DNA from: Alkalihalobacillus sp. BA299
GTDB lineage: Bacteria > Bacillota > Bacilli > Bacillales > Bacillaceae_F
NCBI RefSeq assembly: GCF_017745675.1
Contig: NZ_JAFLJM010000005.1
Coordinates: 1-64,000, forward strand
Direction of reading: 5' to 3'
DNA length: 64,000 nucleotides
The translations under genes were made by a program, and so were the position numbers. Of this stretch, positions 1-7,220 are shown piece after piece. Under the pieces are notes generated by a model. It was given only the letters and a program-made list of their open reading frames with translations. It had not been told where the DNA came from and searched no databases. Position 1 is the stretch's first letter. Each line of letters starts with the position of its first letter.

Positions 1-128
1 ACTAGCGAGACTTCCCTCACCGCCGTACGATAAGTCAACATCGCCTCACTACCGTTCATCGTGTTTCCTTTATCTTCTGCGGTTCAGTCCAGTCCGTACG
101 TCGGTAAACGGACGCTTCCGCTTTTCTT
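1..128 (+). repeat. Interspersed repeat family A, copy 1 (5' end outside window)
   Basis: The segment matches the other A copies from their internal part through the conserved 3' end (GTCGG, TAAAC, GGACGC, then GCTTTTCTT). The 5' helix strand lies upstream of the window. It is joined directly to a B copy. Confidence 0.85.
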
Positions 129-252
129 GTCTAGCTTCAGGTGTCAACGGCTCGAAGTCGCTTCGGACCATCAAACGTGTCCAAAAGTCAGGACACTAAT
201 TGCTGGTCCTCCAGCGCTTGTCGCCGATAAGCAGACACCTTCCGCTTTTCTT
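129..252 (+). repeat. Interspersed repeat family B, copy 1
   Basis: It begins GTCTAGC and ends GCTTTTCTT like the A family but has a different core. The outer helix is GGTGTC/GACACC, the second helix involves CGGC/GCCG, and the apical hairpin is GTGTCC-aaaagtca-GGACAC. The flanking helix GGACCA/TGGTCC is fully paired in this copy. Confidence 0.85.
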
Positions 253-255
253 AAT

Positions 256-402
256 GTCTAGCTACAGCGTCCACCGACTAGCGAGACTTCCCTCACCGCC
301 GTACGATAAGTCAACATCGCCTCACTACCGTTCATCGTGTTTCCTTTATCTTCTGCGGTTCAGTCCAGTCCGTACGTCGGTAAACGGACGCTTCCGCTTT
401 TC
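256..402 (+). repeat. Interspersed repeat family A, copy 2
   Basis: This is a complete A copy. The outer helix is GCGTCC/GGACGC and the second helix ACCGAC/GTCGGT, both changed in compensating fashion relative to the GCGCCC/GGGCGC and AGCGAC/GTCGCT of other copies. It ends 4 bases before the uppP stop codon, so it lies in the uppP 3' region on the opposite strand. Confidence 0.85.
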
Positions 403-406
403 TATA

Positions 407-1237
407 CTATATGTCCATAATTGTATTTGGGTTAATAAAGAGTGCAACAAGGATTGCAACAATGAAACAGTAAATCGCAAAGTAGAATAACTTACTTTTC
501 TTTAAGAATTCAATGAGCCATACGATTCCTAACCATGAAAAGACGAAAGTAGAAATAAAAGAAACAAATAGAGCTGGTGTACCGATCGAGCTAAACATTC
601 CTGATCCGAGTTCATCTAGTGCTAGTACTGACGACCCTAGAATAATTGGGATAGAGAGTAAAAAAGAATAGCGGACAGCAGTGTCTCGACTTAAACCAGC
701 TAAAAGGGCTACAATCAAAGTGGCACCAGACCTCGAAATGCCAGGTAATACAGCAAGCGTTTGTCCTAAGCCAACGATGATCGAATCTTTAAACGTCATG
801 TCTTTTTCTGTGCGCGAACCGTATTTATGGAATCGTTCAATAAATATAAGTGACAGTCCTGTTACTGTTAAAGCCGCTGCTATAAAATAAGGGGTTTTCA
901 TAGTGTCTCCAACAACATCTTTTAAAAGGAGACCGAGTCCACCAGTAATTACGGTAGCTATAATAATATATATTCCAAAGAAAAAATGGACTTTATTTTC
1001 TTTAGAGCGGTTGCCTAAAAATTTTAAAAAGCCTGTAACGACATCAAAAATATCTTTTCTAAAATAAATCATTACAGCTAAAATTGAAGCTAAGTGTAAG
1101 TAAATTTCAAAGGCTAGGCCTGGAAATGTATATCCAAAAACCATTTGTGTGATAACGATATGAGCTGAACTTGATACGGGTAGAAATTCAGTGATTCCTT
1201 GGACGAGACCGAAAATAAATGCTTCGATGATAGACAT
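407..1237 (-). CDS. uppP: Undecaprenyl-diphosphatase UppP/BacA
   Basis: This integral membrane enzyme dephosphorylates undecaprenyl pyrophosphate to regenerate the lipid carrier for cell-wall precursors; extra copies give bacitracin resistance. The 276-residue length is normal. The N-terminal family motif is visible (Q13-G-x-T-E17-F-L-P-V-S-S-S-A-H26), with the catalytic glutamate, and so is the second motif P-G-x-S-R-S-G-A-T near residue 165. Eight or so hydrophobic segments follow. The ATG is preceded by AAAGGGG at good spacing. The gene is divergent from the ResA-like gene, and no hairpin-plus-T terminator is seen; the repeats start right after its stop. Confidence 0.95.
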   Translation of the reverse strand: MSIIEAFIFGLVQGITEFLPVSSSAHIVITQMVFGYTFPGLAFEIYLHLASILAVMIYFRKDIFDVVTGFLKFLGNRSKENKVHFFFGIYIIIATVITGGLGLLLKDVVGDTMKTPYFIAAALTVTGLSLIFIERFHKYGSRTEKDMTFKDSIIVGLGQTLAVLPGISRSGATLIVALLAGLSRDTAVRYSFLLSIPIILGSSVLALDELGSGMFSSIGTPALFVSFISTFVFSWLGIVWLIEFLKKSKLFYFAIYCFIVAILVALFINPNTIMDI

Positions 1238-1348
1238 ATAAAGCCCCTTTCTTCATTACAAAAAATAAACTAAGCCGAAATTTATTCTAGCAAATAATAA
1301 GAGATTAATAAAGAAACAATTTTATTTCGTTTAACTAGCGTTAAGAGT

Positions 1349-1375
1349 GTAAAAAGATTGTCAATCTCTTTTTAC
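1349..1375. promoter_or_regulatory. Near-perfect inverted repeat between divergent genes
   Basis: GTAAAAAGATTG is followed by CAATC-TC-TTTTTAC, an inverted repeat with a 2-base bulge. It lies between divergent uppP and the ResA-like gene. It could be an operator or a small hairpin; no regulator can be named. Confidence 0.35.
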
Positions 1376-1446
1376 GTAATTTAATGTAAACCGTGTTATG
1401 ATAAATATTGGTTATACAGAGTTCGGATAGGAATGAGGTAATCGGA

Positions 1447-1992
1447 TTGAAGAATAGACGTTTAATAAGTATTTTAACTTTAGTGATCGCTACTGCGTTA
1501 ATCGTTTTTATTATAGCTAGCGAACGAGAAAAGCCTTTAGGCGTTGAAAAAGGGGCGAAAGCAATAGACTTTACCTTACCTGTCTGGGGCGAAGAAGGCG
1601 TAGAGGCTTCACTGTCTGATTATGAAGGCAAAGTGGTTGTGTTAAACTTTTGGGCAACTTGGTGTCCTCCTTGTAAGAAGGAAATGCCAGATTTTATGCA
1701 ATTTCAAGAGGATTATGGGAACCTTGGTATCGAGATAGTAACTGTGAATATGTACTATTATGAACGAAAAGCGACGGTTGAAGAAGATATACAAAGCTTT
1801 ATGGAAGAAGTAAATGTTACCTTACCAACGTTATTAGACATTGAAGGTGAAGTCAACAATACGTATAAACCAACTGGATTTCCGATGACTTTTATTATCG
1901 ATAGAGACCGAGTCATTCAACAAGTTGTACGTGGTGAAGTGAACTATGAAATGCTCGAACATTTAGTGCTTCCAATAGCTGAAGGAGACTGA
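1447..1992 (+). CDS. ResA/TlpA-like membrane-anchored thiol-disulfide oxidoreductase
   Basis: This is a thioredoxin-fold protein of the TlpA/ResA family, probably facing the outside of the membrane. An N-terminal hydrophobic anchor (about residues 6-22) precedes the redox motif W-A-T-W-C-P-P-C-K-K, and a cis-proline (T-G-F-P-M-T) follows later, as in thioredoxins. The TTG at 1447 is chosen because GAGGT lies 7 bases upstream; a longer reading from TTG 1408 lacks a ribosome site. It is distinct from the resA gene at 45.7 kb. The partner protein is unknown; cytochrome c maturation or a sporulation disulfide role (StoA/ResA type) are options. Confidence 0.85.
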   Translation: MKNRRLISILTLVIATALIVFIIASEREKPLGVEKGAKAIDFTLPVWGEEGVEASLSDYEGKVVVLNFWATWCPPCKKEMPDFMQFQEDYGNLGIEIVTVNMYYYERKATVEEDIQSFMEEVNVTLPTLLDIEGEVNNTYKPTGFPMTFIIDRDRVIQQVVRGEVNYEMLEHLVLPIAEGD

Positions 1993-2008
1993 TTATATCA
2001 GTCTCCTT
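1982..2008 (+). terminator. Rho-independent terminator overlapping the ResA-like stop
   Basis: The 11-base stem AAGGAGACTGA / TCAGTCTCCTT has a 5-base loop and is followed by a short T-rich stretch. The stop codon lies inside the stem. Confidence 0.75.
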
Positions 2009-2082
2009 TATTAGTGCCTGTCACCATACATAATTTGTTAATAATTGGATATGATAGTAGGGGTGAGTATTAAATTCGAAGA

Positions 2083-2233
2083 TGTCTAGCGCAAGCGCCT
2101 AGCGACTAGCGAGACTTCCCTCACCGCCGTACGATAAGTCAACATCGACTCACTAACGTCCACCCGAGTTTCCTTTATCTTCTGCGGCCGAGTCCAGTCC
2201 GTACGTCGCTAAACGGGCGCATGCGCTTTTCTT
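2083..2233 (+). repeat. Interspersed repeat family A, copy 3
   Basis: The outer helix is GCGCCT/GGGCGC with one T-G wobble, the second helix is AGCGAC/GTCGCT, and the 3' end is GCGCTTTTCTT. The conserved leader GAATAAGAAAGT...TTTCGAGGATGTCTAG lies between this copy and the following B copy. Confidence 0.85.
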
Positions 2234-2262
2234 ATAGAATAAGAAAGTAAAAATTTCGAGGA

Positions 2263-2387
2263 TGTCTAGCTGCAGGTGTCATCGGCTCGAGGTCGCTTCG
2301 GTCCATCAAACGTGTCTAAAAGTCAAGACACTAATTGCTGGCCCTCCAGCGCTTGTCGCTGATAAGCAGACACCTTCCGCTTTTCTT
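2263..2387 (+). repeat. Interspersed repeat family B, copy 2
   Basis: The outer helix is GGTGTC/GACACC. The apical hairpin is GTGTCT-aaaagtca-AGACAC, a compensated C-G to T-A change relative to copies 1 and 4. The 3' end abuts the ribosome-binding site of the DUF3866 gene, so the element would be in its 5' leader. Confidence 0.85.
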
Positions 2388-2401
2388 GTAGGAGTGTTGT
2401 T

Positions 2402-3487
2402 ATGTATGTGGATGAAGTAGTAATTGTAAAAAAAGTTCTATTTGAAGATGAAAGCATACAGTTATTGGAAACGATAGGTGGGGCGGGGAAAGCGATATTA
2501 TATCGAACATTTTTTCAGAAAGTACAACAGGGGGATGAGGTTGTCGTCAATGTGACGGCGACTACACTTCAGCTAGGAACAGGAGGCTGGGATATTGTCA
2601 AAGCAGTACCAAATGCTTTACCTTATAAAAAAACAGCTGGAAATGGTCATATCATGAAAGCAAGGTACATGCCTAACCAACATAGTGTTCTGACAGTTGA
2701 AGCACAAGAAAGCAAGGACCATTCACTTTTTCAAACATCGTTTTGTTTAGATGGACAGTCAATTTTATTAGCAGAATTACATAGTATGCTTCCACTCGTA
2801 TATGTTTTTATGAGAAAGTATGCTCCAGAAATGAAGTTAACGGTCATTATTAGTGACGAAGCAGCATTACCACTTATGCTAAGTGAGCATATTAGGGTGT
2901 TGAAAAAGGAGAAACACTTCCATTCTATAACTGTAGGACAGGCATTTGGTGGAGAATTTGAAGCGGTAAATATCGTTACAGCGCTACAATATGCAGTCCA
3001 GAAGTTGAAAAGTGACCTGATCTTAATTAGTCTAGGTCCTGGTGTCGTTGGAACAGGAACTGTTTATGGATTTAGTGGTATGGAATTGGCTAACTGGGCA
3101 AATATTGTTGGTGGCTTAGGCGGAAAGCCTATTTGGATTCCGAGAGTTTCATTTGCTGACGATAGAGAAAGACATAAAGGAATAAGTCATCATACCCTAA
3201 CCCCTTTAACGAAATTTACGTTTTCAAAAAGTCTTGTTCCTCTACCTACCTTAACAAATGAACAACAACTCTTACTTGAACAACAAGTAAATAATTTAAA
3301 TAAGCAACATTCAGTCATTTGGGTTGAACAAAAGAGGTTCAAATCATTATTAGAGAACGCTCTCGTTAGTTATCCGAAGCAAATTAAAACGATGGGAAGA
3401 ACTTATGAAGATGACCCTGTATTTTTTTATACTGTAGCAGCAGCTGTATATTCGGCCTTTACTATAAATGATACTAACATTTCTTAA
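2402..3487 (+). CDS. DUF3866 family protein
   Basis: This 361-residue protein resembles the DUF3866 family, conserved in Bacillaceae next to nudF and of unknown function. The N-terminal part (about 1-90) looks like a small beta domain. A central glycine-rich stretch (L-G-P-G-V-V-G-T-G-T, about 216-225) and the motif G-G-L-G-G-K-P could bind a nucleotide or substrate, but this is inference. No signal peptide or membrane segment is seen. The ATG is supported by AGGAG 7 bases upstream, immediately after a B repeat. The 3' end overlaps the convergent mciZ gene by 14 bases. Confidence 0.8.
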   Translation: MYVDEVVIVKKVLFEDESIQLLETIGGAGKAILYRTFFQKVQQGDEVVVNVTATTLQLGTGGWDIVKAVPNALPYKKTAGNGHIMKARYMPNQHSVLTVEAQESKDHSLFQTSFCLDGQSILLAELHSMLPLVYVFMRKYAPEMKLTVIISDEAALPLMLSEHIRVLKKEKHFHSITVGQAFGGEFEAVNIVTALQYAVQKLKSDLILISLGPGVVGTGTVYGFSGMELANWANIVGGLGGKPIWIPRVSFADDRERHKGISHHTLTPLTKFTFSKSLVPLPTLTNEQQLLLEQQVNNLNKQHSVIWVEQKRFKSLLENALVSYPKQIKTMGRTYEDDPVFFYTVAAAVYSAFTINDTNIS

Positions 3488-3605
3488 TACTTTTATGCCA
3501 CTGCTCAATGGTCTCATATTTCTTCATATACTGTTTAAGGATCGTTTTAACTTGCCAGCCTTTTCCCACAATTGTCACACCTTTATTGGTAACATAAACT
3601 TTCAT
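3474..3605 (-). CDS. mciZ: MciZ-like mother-cell inhibitor of FtsZ (43 aa)
   Basis: This small gene encodes 43 residues beginning M-K-V-Y-V-T-N-K-G-V-T-I-V-G-K-G-W. The pattern MKV....KGV..VGK.W......LK.Y............W matches, from memory, the B. subtilis MciZ peptide of 40 residues, which binds FtsZ and blocks Z-ring assembly in the mother cell. The start has an excellent ribosome site (AGGAGGTG, 5 bases from ATG). It sits beside nudF, on the opposite strand, and converges with the DUF3866 gene with a 14-base overlap. In B. subtilis the gene is sigma-E controlled; CATACAGT on the minus strand upstream resembles a sigma-E -10 element, but no clear -35 was found. Confidence 0.8.
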   Translation of the reverse strand: MKVYVTNKGVTIVGKGWQVKTILKQYMKKYETIEQWHKSIKKC

Positions 3606-3701
3606 TAGAACACCTCCTGTAAAAGGTAAGATTTTCTAGTAGAATTGACTATGATAGACTGTATGAGAGGTTAAAACCATTTAGAACTGGGAGGAGATTA
3701 A

Positions 3702-4244
3702 ATGTCGAAGCAATTCTTTGAAAAAACACTCAAATCAGAAACGTTGTATAAAGGACGAATTATTGACCTTGTACTTGAAGATGTGGAATTACCGAATGGA
3801 AAAACGAGCAGTCGTGAAATAGTAAAGCATCCCGGAGCAGTGGCGGTTATTCCTGTTACAGTAGAGGGAAAATTAGTACTCATTCGTCAATATAGGAAAG
3901 CACTAGAACGGTCGATCGTAGAAATTCCAGCTGGGAAGCTAGAAGTAGGAGAAGCGCCTGAAGTTTGTGCAATGAGAGAATTAGAAGAAGAAACGGGTTA
4001 CAAAACCAACCAATTGGAAAAAGTCATTTCTTTTTATACATCTCCTGGATTTGCAGATGAGTTTGTACATATTTTTTATACGGAACAGCTTGAGGCAGGA
4101 GTTGTTAATACAGATGAAGATGAGTTCGTTGAGAAATTAGAAGTGACAGTGGAAGAAGCTGAAAGAATGATTGAAACCAACGAGATTTTCGATGCAAAAA
4201 CGGCTTATGCTGTCCAATGGCTGAAGTTAAAAAAACAAAAATAG
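3702..4244 (+). CDS. nudF: ADP-ribose pyrophosphatase NudF
   Basis: This Nudix hydrolase cleaves ADP-ribose to AMP and ribose 5-phosphate, clearing a reactive sugar nucleotide. The complete Nudix box G-x5-E-x7-R-E-x2-E-E-x-G-x is visible near residues 85-107 (G-K-L-E-V-G-E...R-E-L-E-E-E-T-G-Y). The 180-residue length fits NudF. The ATG follows GGGAGGAG at good spacing. The endoQ gene starts 10 bases after its stop, so the two are probably cotranscribed. Confidence 0.93.
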   Translation: MSKQFFEKTLKSETLYKGRIIDLVLEDVELPNGKTSSREIVKHPGAVAVIPVTVEGKLVLIRQYRKALERSIVEIPAGKLEVGEAPEVCAMRELEEETGYKTNQLEKVISFYTSPGFADEFVHIFYTEQLEAGVVNTDEDEFVEKLEVTVEEAERMIETNEIFDAKTAYAVQWLKLKKQK

Positions 4245-4254
4245 GTGAATCCCA

Positions 4255-5418
4255 TTGCAAGAGTATTTTGTAGATTTACATATTCATATTGGAAGAACAA
4301 AAACTGGTAAGCCAGTAAAAATCACTGCATCTAAATCATTAACATTACCAAATATTATTGATTACAGTAAGCAAATTAAAGGGCTAGATGTAATTGGTGT
4401 AATAGATTGTCACTCACCGGAAGTGATCGAAGAAATTCAAGCGTATATCGATGCTTCTAAGGCGGAAGAAATCGATGGGGGAGGCATTCTGTTTAGTAAT
4501 GGGCTGACGCTTATCTTAGGAGCAGAATTAGAAATTTACCATGAAAATTGTAACGGGCCATTTCATGTATTAACGTATTTTCCAAATATTAATTCAATAA
4601 AAATTTTTAGTAGCTGGCTTTCAGAACGAGTAACTAATCTAACATTAAGTACGCAAAGAGTGTATGAAAAAAGTGAAATTATTCAATTGAAAGTAAAGGA
4701 ACTCAATGGGTTGTTCATTCCAGCTCATGCGTTTACACCTCATAAAGGGGTTTACGGAAAAGGTGTAAAAACGAGTTTAACTGAAGTTTTTCAACTGACG
4801 GATATTGATGCGATTGAACTGGGCTTAAGCTCAGATACAAATCTAGTAAAAGAAATTTCTGAGTTAGCTAAAATATCATTCTTATCGAACTCAGATGCCC
4901 ATTCCCTTGAAAAAATCGGTCGAGAGTATCAAAAGATAAAGATAAAGCGAGCCACTTTTTCTGAACTTGCTCTTGCATTACATAATAAAGAAGGCAGACA
5001 CATTGTAAAAAACTATGGGTTAGATCCAAGGTTAGGAAAGTATTATCGCACAACTTGTGAGAGGTGTTTCACTCATGTTCGAGAAAGTAAAGCATGTCCA
5101 AACTGCTCGAGTACAAAGTTGACAAAAGGTGTATTTGAAAGACTACAGGAATTAGCAAATTCCCAAAAAAAGCACATAAATAAGAGGCCACCTTATGTTC
5201 ATCAAATTCCATTAGAATTTATACCAAAGCTAGGGCCTAAAACGTTGATGAAATTAAGAAATCACTTTGGAAACGACATGAACATCATTCATTTCACAAA
5301 CTATAATCAATTGAAAAAAGTCGTTCATGAAGAAATCGCAGATGCCATAGTACAAAGCCGTAAAGGGAAGTTATCTATCGTAGCAGGCGGTGCTGGCAAG
5401 TATGGTAAAATCGAATAA
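4255..5418 (+). CDS. Endonuclease Q-type PHP-domain DNA repair nuclease (YqxK)
   Basis: This is a 387-residue PHP-fold protein of the YqxK/EndoQ family, whose characterised members cut DNA 5' of deaminated bases (uracil, hypoxanthine) and abasic sites. Metal-binding PHP motifs are visible: D-L-H-I-H at residues 7-11, E-L-E-I-Y-H, P-A-H-A-F, and N-S-D-A-H-S near 212. A zinc-ribbon-like C-x2-C...C-x2-C (C-E-R-C and C-P-N-C) lies near 265-285, and a helix-hairpin-helix-like stretch (I-P-K-L-G-P-K-T-L) follows. The start is TTG with AGGTG upstream. Placement directly after nudF suggests shared nucleotide or DNA housekeeping. Confidence 0.85.
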   Translation: MQEYFVDLHIHIGRTKTGKPVKITASKSLTLPNIIDYSKQIKGLDVIGVIDCHSPEVIEEIQAYIDASKAEEIDGGGILFSNGLTLILGAELEIYHENCNGPFHVLTYFPNINSIKIFSSWLSERVTNLTLSTQRVYEKSEIIQLKVKELNGLFIPAHAFTPHKGVYGKGVKTSLTEVFQLTDIDAIELGLSSDTNLVKEISELAKISFLSNSDAHSLEKIGREYQKIKIKRATFSELALALHNKEGRHIVKNYGLDPRLGKYYRTTCERCFTHVRESKACPNCSSTKLTKGVFERLQELANSQKKHINKRPPYVHQIPLEFIPKLGPKTLMKLRNHFGNDMNIIHFTNYNQLKKVVHEEIADAIVQSRKGKLSIVAGGAGKYGKIE

Positions 5419-5433
5419 ATTAATAGATTACAG

Positions 5434-5462
5434 TCATAGCCCCCTAGTAAACATCATAGATT
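5434..5462 (+). promoter_or_regulatory. Candidate sigma-E promoter of spoIIM
   Basis: TCATAGC, a 14-base spacer and CATAGATT resemble the sigma-E consensus (KMATATT, 14-15, CATACAMT). The site lies 30 bases upstream of spoIIM, which is sigma-E dependent in B. subtilis. Confidence 0.5.
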
Positions 5463-5491
5463 GAACTAACAGGTGTTTAGGAGGGGCAGTT

Positions 5492-6139
5492 ATGAGAGGG
5501 AATCGTAATCGCTTTGGACAAGTTGTTGCCGGTCATATAGATGAAAATCGTTCGATTTATATTTTTACAATCATATTGTTTTTAATGGGAATTATATTTG
5601 GTGCAATTATTGTAAATAGCCTTAGTCTAACTCAGAAACACGACTTATATATGTACTTAACTCAGTTTTTCGGACAAGTGGAAGAAGGCCAAATTGCTCA
5701 ATCTTCAGCCATGTTTACACAAAGTTTTGCTCATTATGCCAAATATGTAGGTTTAATGTGGATCCTTGGATTATCGATTATCGGGCTTCCAGTCATCCTC
5801 ATATTACTGTTTTTAAAAGGCATAGTCGTAGGGTTTACGGTTGGATTTTTAGTTAATCAAATGGGGATGTCAGGCTTTTTTCTTTCTTTTGTTTCGATCA
5901 TGCCGCAAAACTTTGTACTCGTTCCAGCATTTATTATTGTAGGAACAGGTGCAATATCTTTTTCGTTAATTATGATCCGAAATCAATTTATAAAAAGAAG
6001 CAACCAGCCCATCTTTCCTCTTTTTATGAGATACTCGATGTTAATCCTTTGTGTAAGTGCTGTCCTTGCAGTGGCTTCAGCTTTTGAAGCATATGTATCT
6101 CCATTTTTAATGAAAGTTGTTATTAGCAATTTAATGTGA
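5492..6139 (+). CDS. spoIIM: Stage II sporulation protein M
   Basis: SpoIIM is a membrane subunit of the SpoIIDMP complex that thins septal peptidoglycan and drives forespore engulfment. The 215-residue product has about five hydrophobic segments (roughly 24-44, 85-110, 112-135, 145-165 and 180-205) and the conserved stretch G-I-V-V-G-F-T-V-G. The start follows AGGAGGGG. It lies between endoQ and fur as in B. subtilis, with its own candidate sigma-E promoter. Confidence 0.95.
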   Translation: MRGNRNRFGQVVAGHIDENRSIYIFTIILFLMGIIFGAIIVNSLSLTQKHDLYMYLTQFFGQVEEGQIAQSSAMFTQSFAHYAKYVGLMWILGLSIIGLPVILILLFLKGIVVGFTVGFLVNQMGMSGFFLSFVSIMPQNFVLVPAFIIVGTGAISFSLIMIRNQFIKRSNQPIFPLFMRYSMLILCVSAVLAVASAFEAYVSPFLMKVVISNLM

Positions 6140-6170
6140 CTATCAAATAATAATAATTATTGTTAGTTGT

Positions 6171-6215
6171 TGATAATGATTATCCTTTGACACCTTCAAT
6201 TGGAAACATTATAAT
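6171..6215 (+). promoter_or_regulatory. fur promoter with overlapping Fur box
   Basis: A perfect sigma-A promoter is present: TTGACA at 6187-6192, a 17-base spacer, and TATAAT at 6210-6215. Immediately upstream, 6171-6185 reads TGATAATGATTATCC, matching 14 of 15 positions of the 7-1-7 Fur box. This indicates iron-dependent autoregulation of fur. Confidence 0.85.
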
Positions 6216-6254
6216 ATATTAATATTAGTGTGTTTTCAGGGAGGAGGTAAACGA

Positions 6255-6716
6255 ATGGAGAAACGAGTAGAACGGATAAAGAAACAACTTCATTCACAAA
6301 GTTATAAGCTTACACCACAACGAGAAGCGACGGTGAGAGTTCTTCTTGAACATGAAGAAGATCATTTAAGTGCTGAAGATGTTTACCTTCTAGTAAAAGA
6401 AAAGTCACCAGAGATTGGTCTAGCGACTGTTTACAGAACGTTAGAGTTATTGACTGAACTAAAAGTAGTAGACAAAATTAACTTTGGGGACGGAGTTTCA
6501 CGATACGATTTAAGAAAAGAAGGAGCAGACCATTTTCATCACCACTTAGTTTGTATTGAATGTGGTTCAGTGGATGAAATACAAGAAGACCTTCTTGGAG
6601 ATGTAGAGAAAATAGTAGAACGAGATTGGAACTTTCAAATAAAAGATCACAGACTAACCTTCCATGGTATATGTCATAGATGTCATGATCAAAAAACAAC
6701 AGAAAAGAATGAATAA
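6255..6716 (+). CDS. fur: Ferric uptake regulator Fur
   Basis: Fur is the iron-sensing repressor of iron acquisition genes. The winged-helix DNA-binding domain occupies about residues 1-85, with the recognition region L-A-T-V-Y-R-T-L. The metal site H-F-H-H-H-L-V-C-I-E-C-G and a second C-x2-C (C-H-R-C) near the end are intact. The ATG at 6255 is chosen because GGGAGGAGG precedes it; the reading frame is open further upstream but without support. Length is 153 residues, normal for Fur. It has its own promoter with a Fur box and its own terminator. Confidence 0.95.
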   Translation: MEKRVERIKKQLHSQSYKLTPQREATVRVLLEHEEDHLSAEDVYLLVKEKSPEIGLATVYRTLELLTELKVVDKINFGDGVSRYDLRKEGADHFHHHLVCIECGSVDEIQEDLLGDVEKIVERDWNFQIKDHRLTFHGICHRCHDQKTTEKNE

Positions 6717-6752
6717 CCCTTTTACTTCATAATAAAAGGGTTATTTTATCTT
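6711..6752 (+). terminator. fur terminator
   Basis: The stem AATAACCCTTTTA / TAAAAGGGTTATT surrounds a short loop and is followed by TTATC. It begins just at the fur stop codon. Confidence 0.8.
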
Positions 6753-6960
6753 TTATCTATTAATAAAATGATCACCGGCTTATAAAATAAGCTAAGTTTA
6801 ATCCACTCAATAAAAAATATTAATAAATAATTATTCTTAGTAGTTGTAAAAAAAACTTGTAACAATAAGGTATAAACACATTTTATCGTGGCATACCTTG
6901 TAATAAGAGATTTGCTTTTTACGGGCTGTAAAATGCAGTTGCTAGGAGGAGGTTGAGTGG

Positions 6961-7191
6961 ATGAATACATGGATAGAAGGTATTTGGAATACATTTAAAG
7001 TATTTATTTTATTTATGGGATGCACACTTTTGTTTTATTATGGTATTCTATGGGTAAGCGCAGAATATGAAAGTTATCATAGATATGATGAGCCTAAAGG
7101 AAGAGCCGTAAAAGTCATTCAAATGGAACAACTAAGTGAACAGCCGAGTTGGTTTGATAGGTTATTATTTTTCTACCATTTTGGTGAATAG
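6961..7191 (+). CDS. yqzK: YqzK-like DUF4227 small membrane protein
   Basis: This 76-residue protein has one membrane segment at about 12-32 (F-K-V-F-I-L-F-M-G...), followed by a soluble tail with [13 protein letters not shown]. It fits DUF4227/YqzK, found between fur and xerD in Bacillus; the function is unknown. The start has AGGAGGAGG upstream. The xerD gene begins about 30 bases downstream, so the two are likely cotranscribed. Confidence 0.85.
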   Translation: MNTWIEGIWNTFKVFILFMGCTLLFYYGILWVSAEYESYHRYDEPKGRAVKVIQMEQLSEQPSWFDRLLFFYHFGE

Positions 7192-7220
7192 GATTACATT
7201 TTGGGTTAGGGGAAATGGCC

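Noticed and set aside
1..402. A-B-A repeat array at the left edge considered as a CRISPR array
   Set aside because: Units are 125-150 bases with long internal inverted repeats, and there are no short identical direct repeats with unique spacers and no cas genes.
200..490. 96-codon rightward open frame
   Set aside because: It runs through repeats and antisense to the end of uppP, has no ribosome site and no protein-like composition.
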